Below, one piece after another: positions 5,986 through 6,724 of a stretch of DNA of 6,724 nucleotides (its first letter is position 1; every line of letters starts with the position of its first letter). Under the pieces are notes generated by a model, which had not been told where the DNA came from, ran no database searches, and worked only from the letters and a program-made list of their open reading frames with translations. The translations under genes were made by a program, and so were the position numbers. Source of the stretch: Candidatus Pullichristensenella stercoripullorum (GTDB lineage Bacteria > Bacillota > Clostridia > Christensenellales > Aristaeellaceae); NCBI GenBank assembly GCA_018712885.1, contig DVGE01000278.1, positions 1-6,724 on the forward strand, in the 5' to 3' direction.

Positions 5986-6015
5986 GTATAAAGGCGGCAA
6001 GATCTGCCGACGATA
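5986..6015 (+). promoter_or_regulatory. Candidate forespore (sigma-F/G type) promoter of spoIIR
   Basis: GTATA at 5986-5990 matches the GYWTA -35 motif of B. subtilis sigma-F. After a 15-nt spacer, GCCGACGATA (6006-6015) partly matches the GGnnAnAMTR -10 motif: the first G, the A at position 5 and the final ATA fit, while the second G and the A at position 7 do not. Transcription would start near 6021. The known forespore expression of spoIIR makes the match more credible than it would be alone, but consensus use in this lineage is assumed. Confidence 0.4.
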
Positions 6016-6035
6016 AAAGCATCATCCGATGAAAT

Positions 6036-6040
6036 GGAGG
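6036..6040 (+). promoter_or_regulatory. Ribosome binding site that decides the spoIIR start
   Basis: GGAGG lies 8 nt before a TTG (6049) that begins MLRRFFCALLAL, a clean signal-peptide start. The alternative ATG at 6034 overlaps this GGAGG and has no ribosome binding site of its own (AGCATCATCCGATGAA precedes it). TTG 6049 is therefore preferred. Confidence 0.7.
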
Positions 6041-6048
6041 GCTTTGGC

Positions 6049-6588
6049 TTGCTTCGCCGCTTTTTCTGCGCGCTTCTGGCGCTGACGCTTTGCATACTGT
6101 TCGCCGCCCCGGCGCGGGGCGAGGGCGTTTATGACTTTATCCGCCTGCACGTGGTGGCTTCGGGCGATACGGACTGGGAACAGGCGGTGAAACTGGCCGT
6201 GCGCGACGCCTGCCTGGAAAAGGCACGGGAGGTGGCCGCCGGTTGCGAAGACGCGGACGCGGCCTACGCCGCCCTCAACGCCCATCTTGCCGAATTTCAG
6301 ACCGCCGCCGCCATCGCGGCGCGGGAGATGGGCTTTGTGGGCGAGGTGACGGTGGAGACGGGCGTGTTCGCCTTTCCCGACCGCGTCTACGGGGCGCTAT
6401 TCGTGCCCGCGGGCGACTACCGGGCGCTGCGCGTGACCCTCGGCGGGGGCGGCGGCCACAACTGGTGGTGCGTGCTCTACCCCTCTTTGTGCGTGGTGGA
6501 CGAGGCGGCGTATTTTGCCGGGGAGGATATGCCCATCGAGTTCTATTCCAGCGTGGGGCGCTTCCTGCGCGGTCTGTTTGGAGGCTGA
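6049..6588 (+). CDS. spoIIR: Stage II sporulation protein R
   Basis: SpoIIR is made in the forespore under sigma-F and exported into the space between the forespore membranes. There it triggers the mother-cell protease SpoIIGA to process pro-sigma-E (established in B. subtilis). Here the protein has 179 residues from TTG 6049, or 184 from ATG 6034, with a basic start and hydrophobic signal segment (about 5-22, AAPARGEG near the cleavage region). The family signatures are clear: IRLHVVASGDTD (31-42) followed by AVKLAVRDACL, and GGGGGHNWWCVLYPSLC (132-148) with the paired cysteines C141 and C148. The TTG start is chosen for its GGAGG (6036-6040). It is somewhat shorter than the B. subtilis protein, with a brief C-terminal tail after the cysteine motif. 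A candidate sigma-F-like promoter lies upstream. The next gene's ribosome binding site (6580-6584) lies inside the end of this gene, so the two are co-transcribed. Confidence 0.93.
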   Translation: MLRRFFCALLALTLCILFAAPARGEGVYDFIRLHVVASGDTDWEQAVKLAVRDACLEKAREVAAGCEDADAAYAALNAHLAEFQTAAAIAAREMGFVGEVTVETGVFAFPDRVYGALFVPAGDYRALRVTLGGGGGHNWWCVLYPSLCVVDEAAYFAGEDMPIEFYSSVGRFLRGLFGG

Positions 6589-6589
6589 A

Positions 6590-6724
6590 ATGAAGGATAC
6601 AGGCAAACGCATTTTCCTCTTCGTGCTGGCGCTCATGCTGGCCATGCCCGCTACCTATTCGGCGACGGTGCTGGAGGTCGGCTCCTCGGGCGAGAACGTG
6701 CGCAAGGTGCAGCAGCGCCTCATC
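6590..6724 (+). CDS. Secreted protein with N-terminal peptidoglycan-binding domain (partial, cut by window end)
   Basis: The first 45 codons are present and the gene runs off the window. The N-terminus is a classic signal peptide: basic MKDTGKR, a hydrophobic core (about 8-20) and small residues around ATYSA (21-25). Immediately after comes VLEVGSSGENVRKVQQRL, the characteristic first helix of a PG_binding_1 domain (the G..G..V..VQ..L pattern). Such domains anchor cell-wall enzymes, for example SleB-type cortex hydrolases, other hydrolases or L,D-transpeptidases. The catalytic part is outside the window, so the enzyme type cannot be told. The ATG at 6590 starts one base after the spoIIR stop and is preceded by GGAGG (6580-6584) at a 5-nt spacing. 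This implies co-transcription, possibly in the forespore, and an envelope role linked to sporulation. Confidence 0.88.
   Translation, partial: MKDTGKRIFLFVLALMLAMPATYSATVLEVGSSGENVRKVQQRLI

Noticed and set aside
5941..5992. TTGCGG/TATAAA as a sigma-A promoter for spoIIR
   Set aside because: The two boxes are about 40 nt apart and no -35-like hexamer lies at 16-18 nt from TATAAA. The forespore-type reading fits better.
4475..6016. 513-codon plus-strand open frame opposite the glycosyltransferase
   Set aside because: It runs antisense to a gene with full GT2 motifs, has the Ala/Arg/His-rich composition typical of shadow frames in GC-rich DNA, no ribosome binding site and no recognisable domain.
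1..6724. CRISPR arrays, tRNA/rRNA genes, transposases, toxin-antitoxin or defence modules
   Set aside because: I looked on both strands for spaced direct repeats, clover-leaf ends, transposase or nuclease motifs and paired small genes, and found none that could be supported.

Overview
The window looks like chromosomal DNA from a GC-rich, spore-forming member of the Clostridia. The main evidence is a recognisable stage II sporulation protein R gene (spoIIR), together with strong GGAGG-type ribosome binding sites, metG next to tatD (a usual Firmicutes pairing), and a Clostridia-type zinc-ribbon protein. No lineage below class can be supported from the sequence alone. There are no rRNA or tRNA genes, CRISPR arrays or recognisable mobile elements.

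Layout. Positions 4-1965 (+) hold a complete metG (methionyl-tRNA synthetase). A hairpin terminator follows, then tatD (2017-2796, +). Positions 2797-3373 form a stretch of visibly lower GC: hand counts give 158/300 G+C at 3061-3360, against 202/300 inside tatD at 2101-2400. This stretch carries a start-less, protein-like reading frame that may be a gene remnant, then a small membrane-anchored or secreted protein of unknown function (3038-3373, +) with its own terminator. Facing it are three minus-strand genes. A family 2 glycosyltransferase (4550-5812) has its own extended -10 promoter and ends in a terminator. Next comes a 65-residue zinc-ribbon protein (4285-4482). Last is a 274-residue membrane-anchored protein with a helical middle, a small beta-type domain and a very acidic, aromatic C-terminal tail (3430-4254). 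Divergent from the glycosyltransferase are spoIIR (6049-6588, +) and the start of a secreted peptidoglycan-binding-domain protein (6590 to the window edge), which form an operon.

How the genes fit together. MetG and TatD are housekeeping proteins. SpoIIR is the forespore-to-mother-cell signal that activates sigma-E, and a sequence resembling a forespore (sigma-F/G type) promoter lies upstream of it. The peptidoglycan-binding gene right behind it fits an envelope or spore-wall role. The glycosyltransferase is an integral-membrane enzyme with a full set of family 2 motifs and an unknown polysaccharide product. The zinc-ribbon protein and the acidic-tail protein probably share a transcript.

I found no clear new defence or mobile system. 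The parts most worth following up are the zinc-ribbon/acidic-tail pair, the terminators whose U-tracts run straight into the next gene's ribosome binding site, the TTG start and candidate forespore promoter of spoIIR, and the low-GC stretch after tatD.
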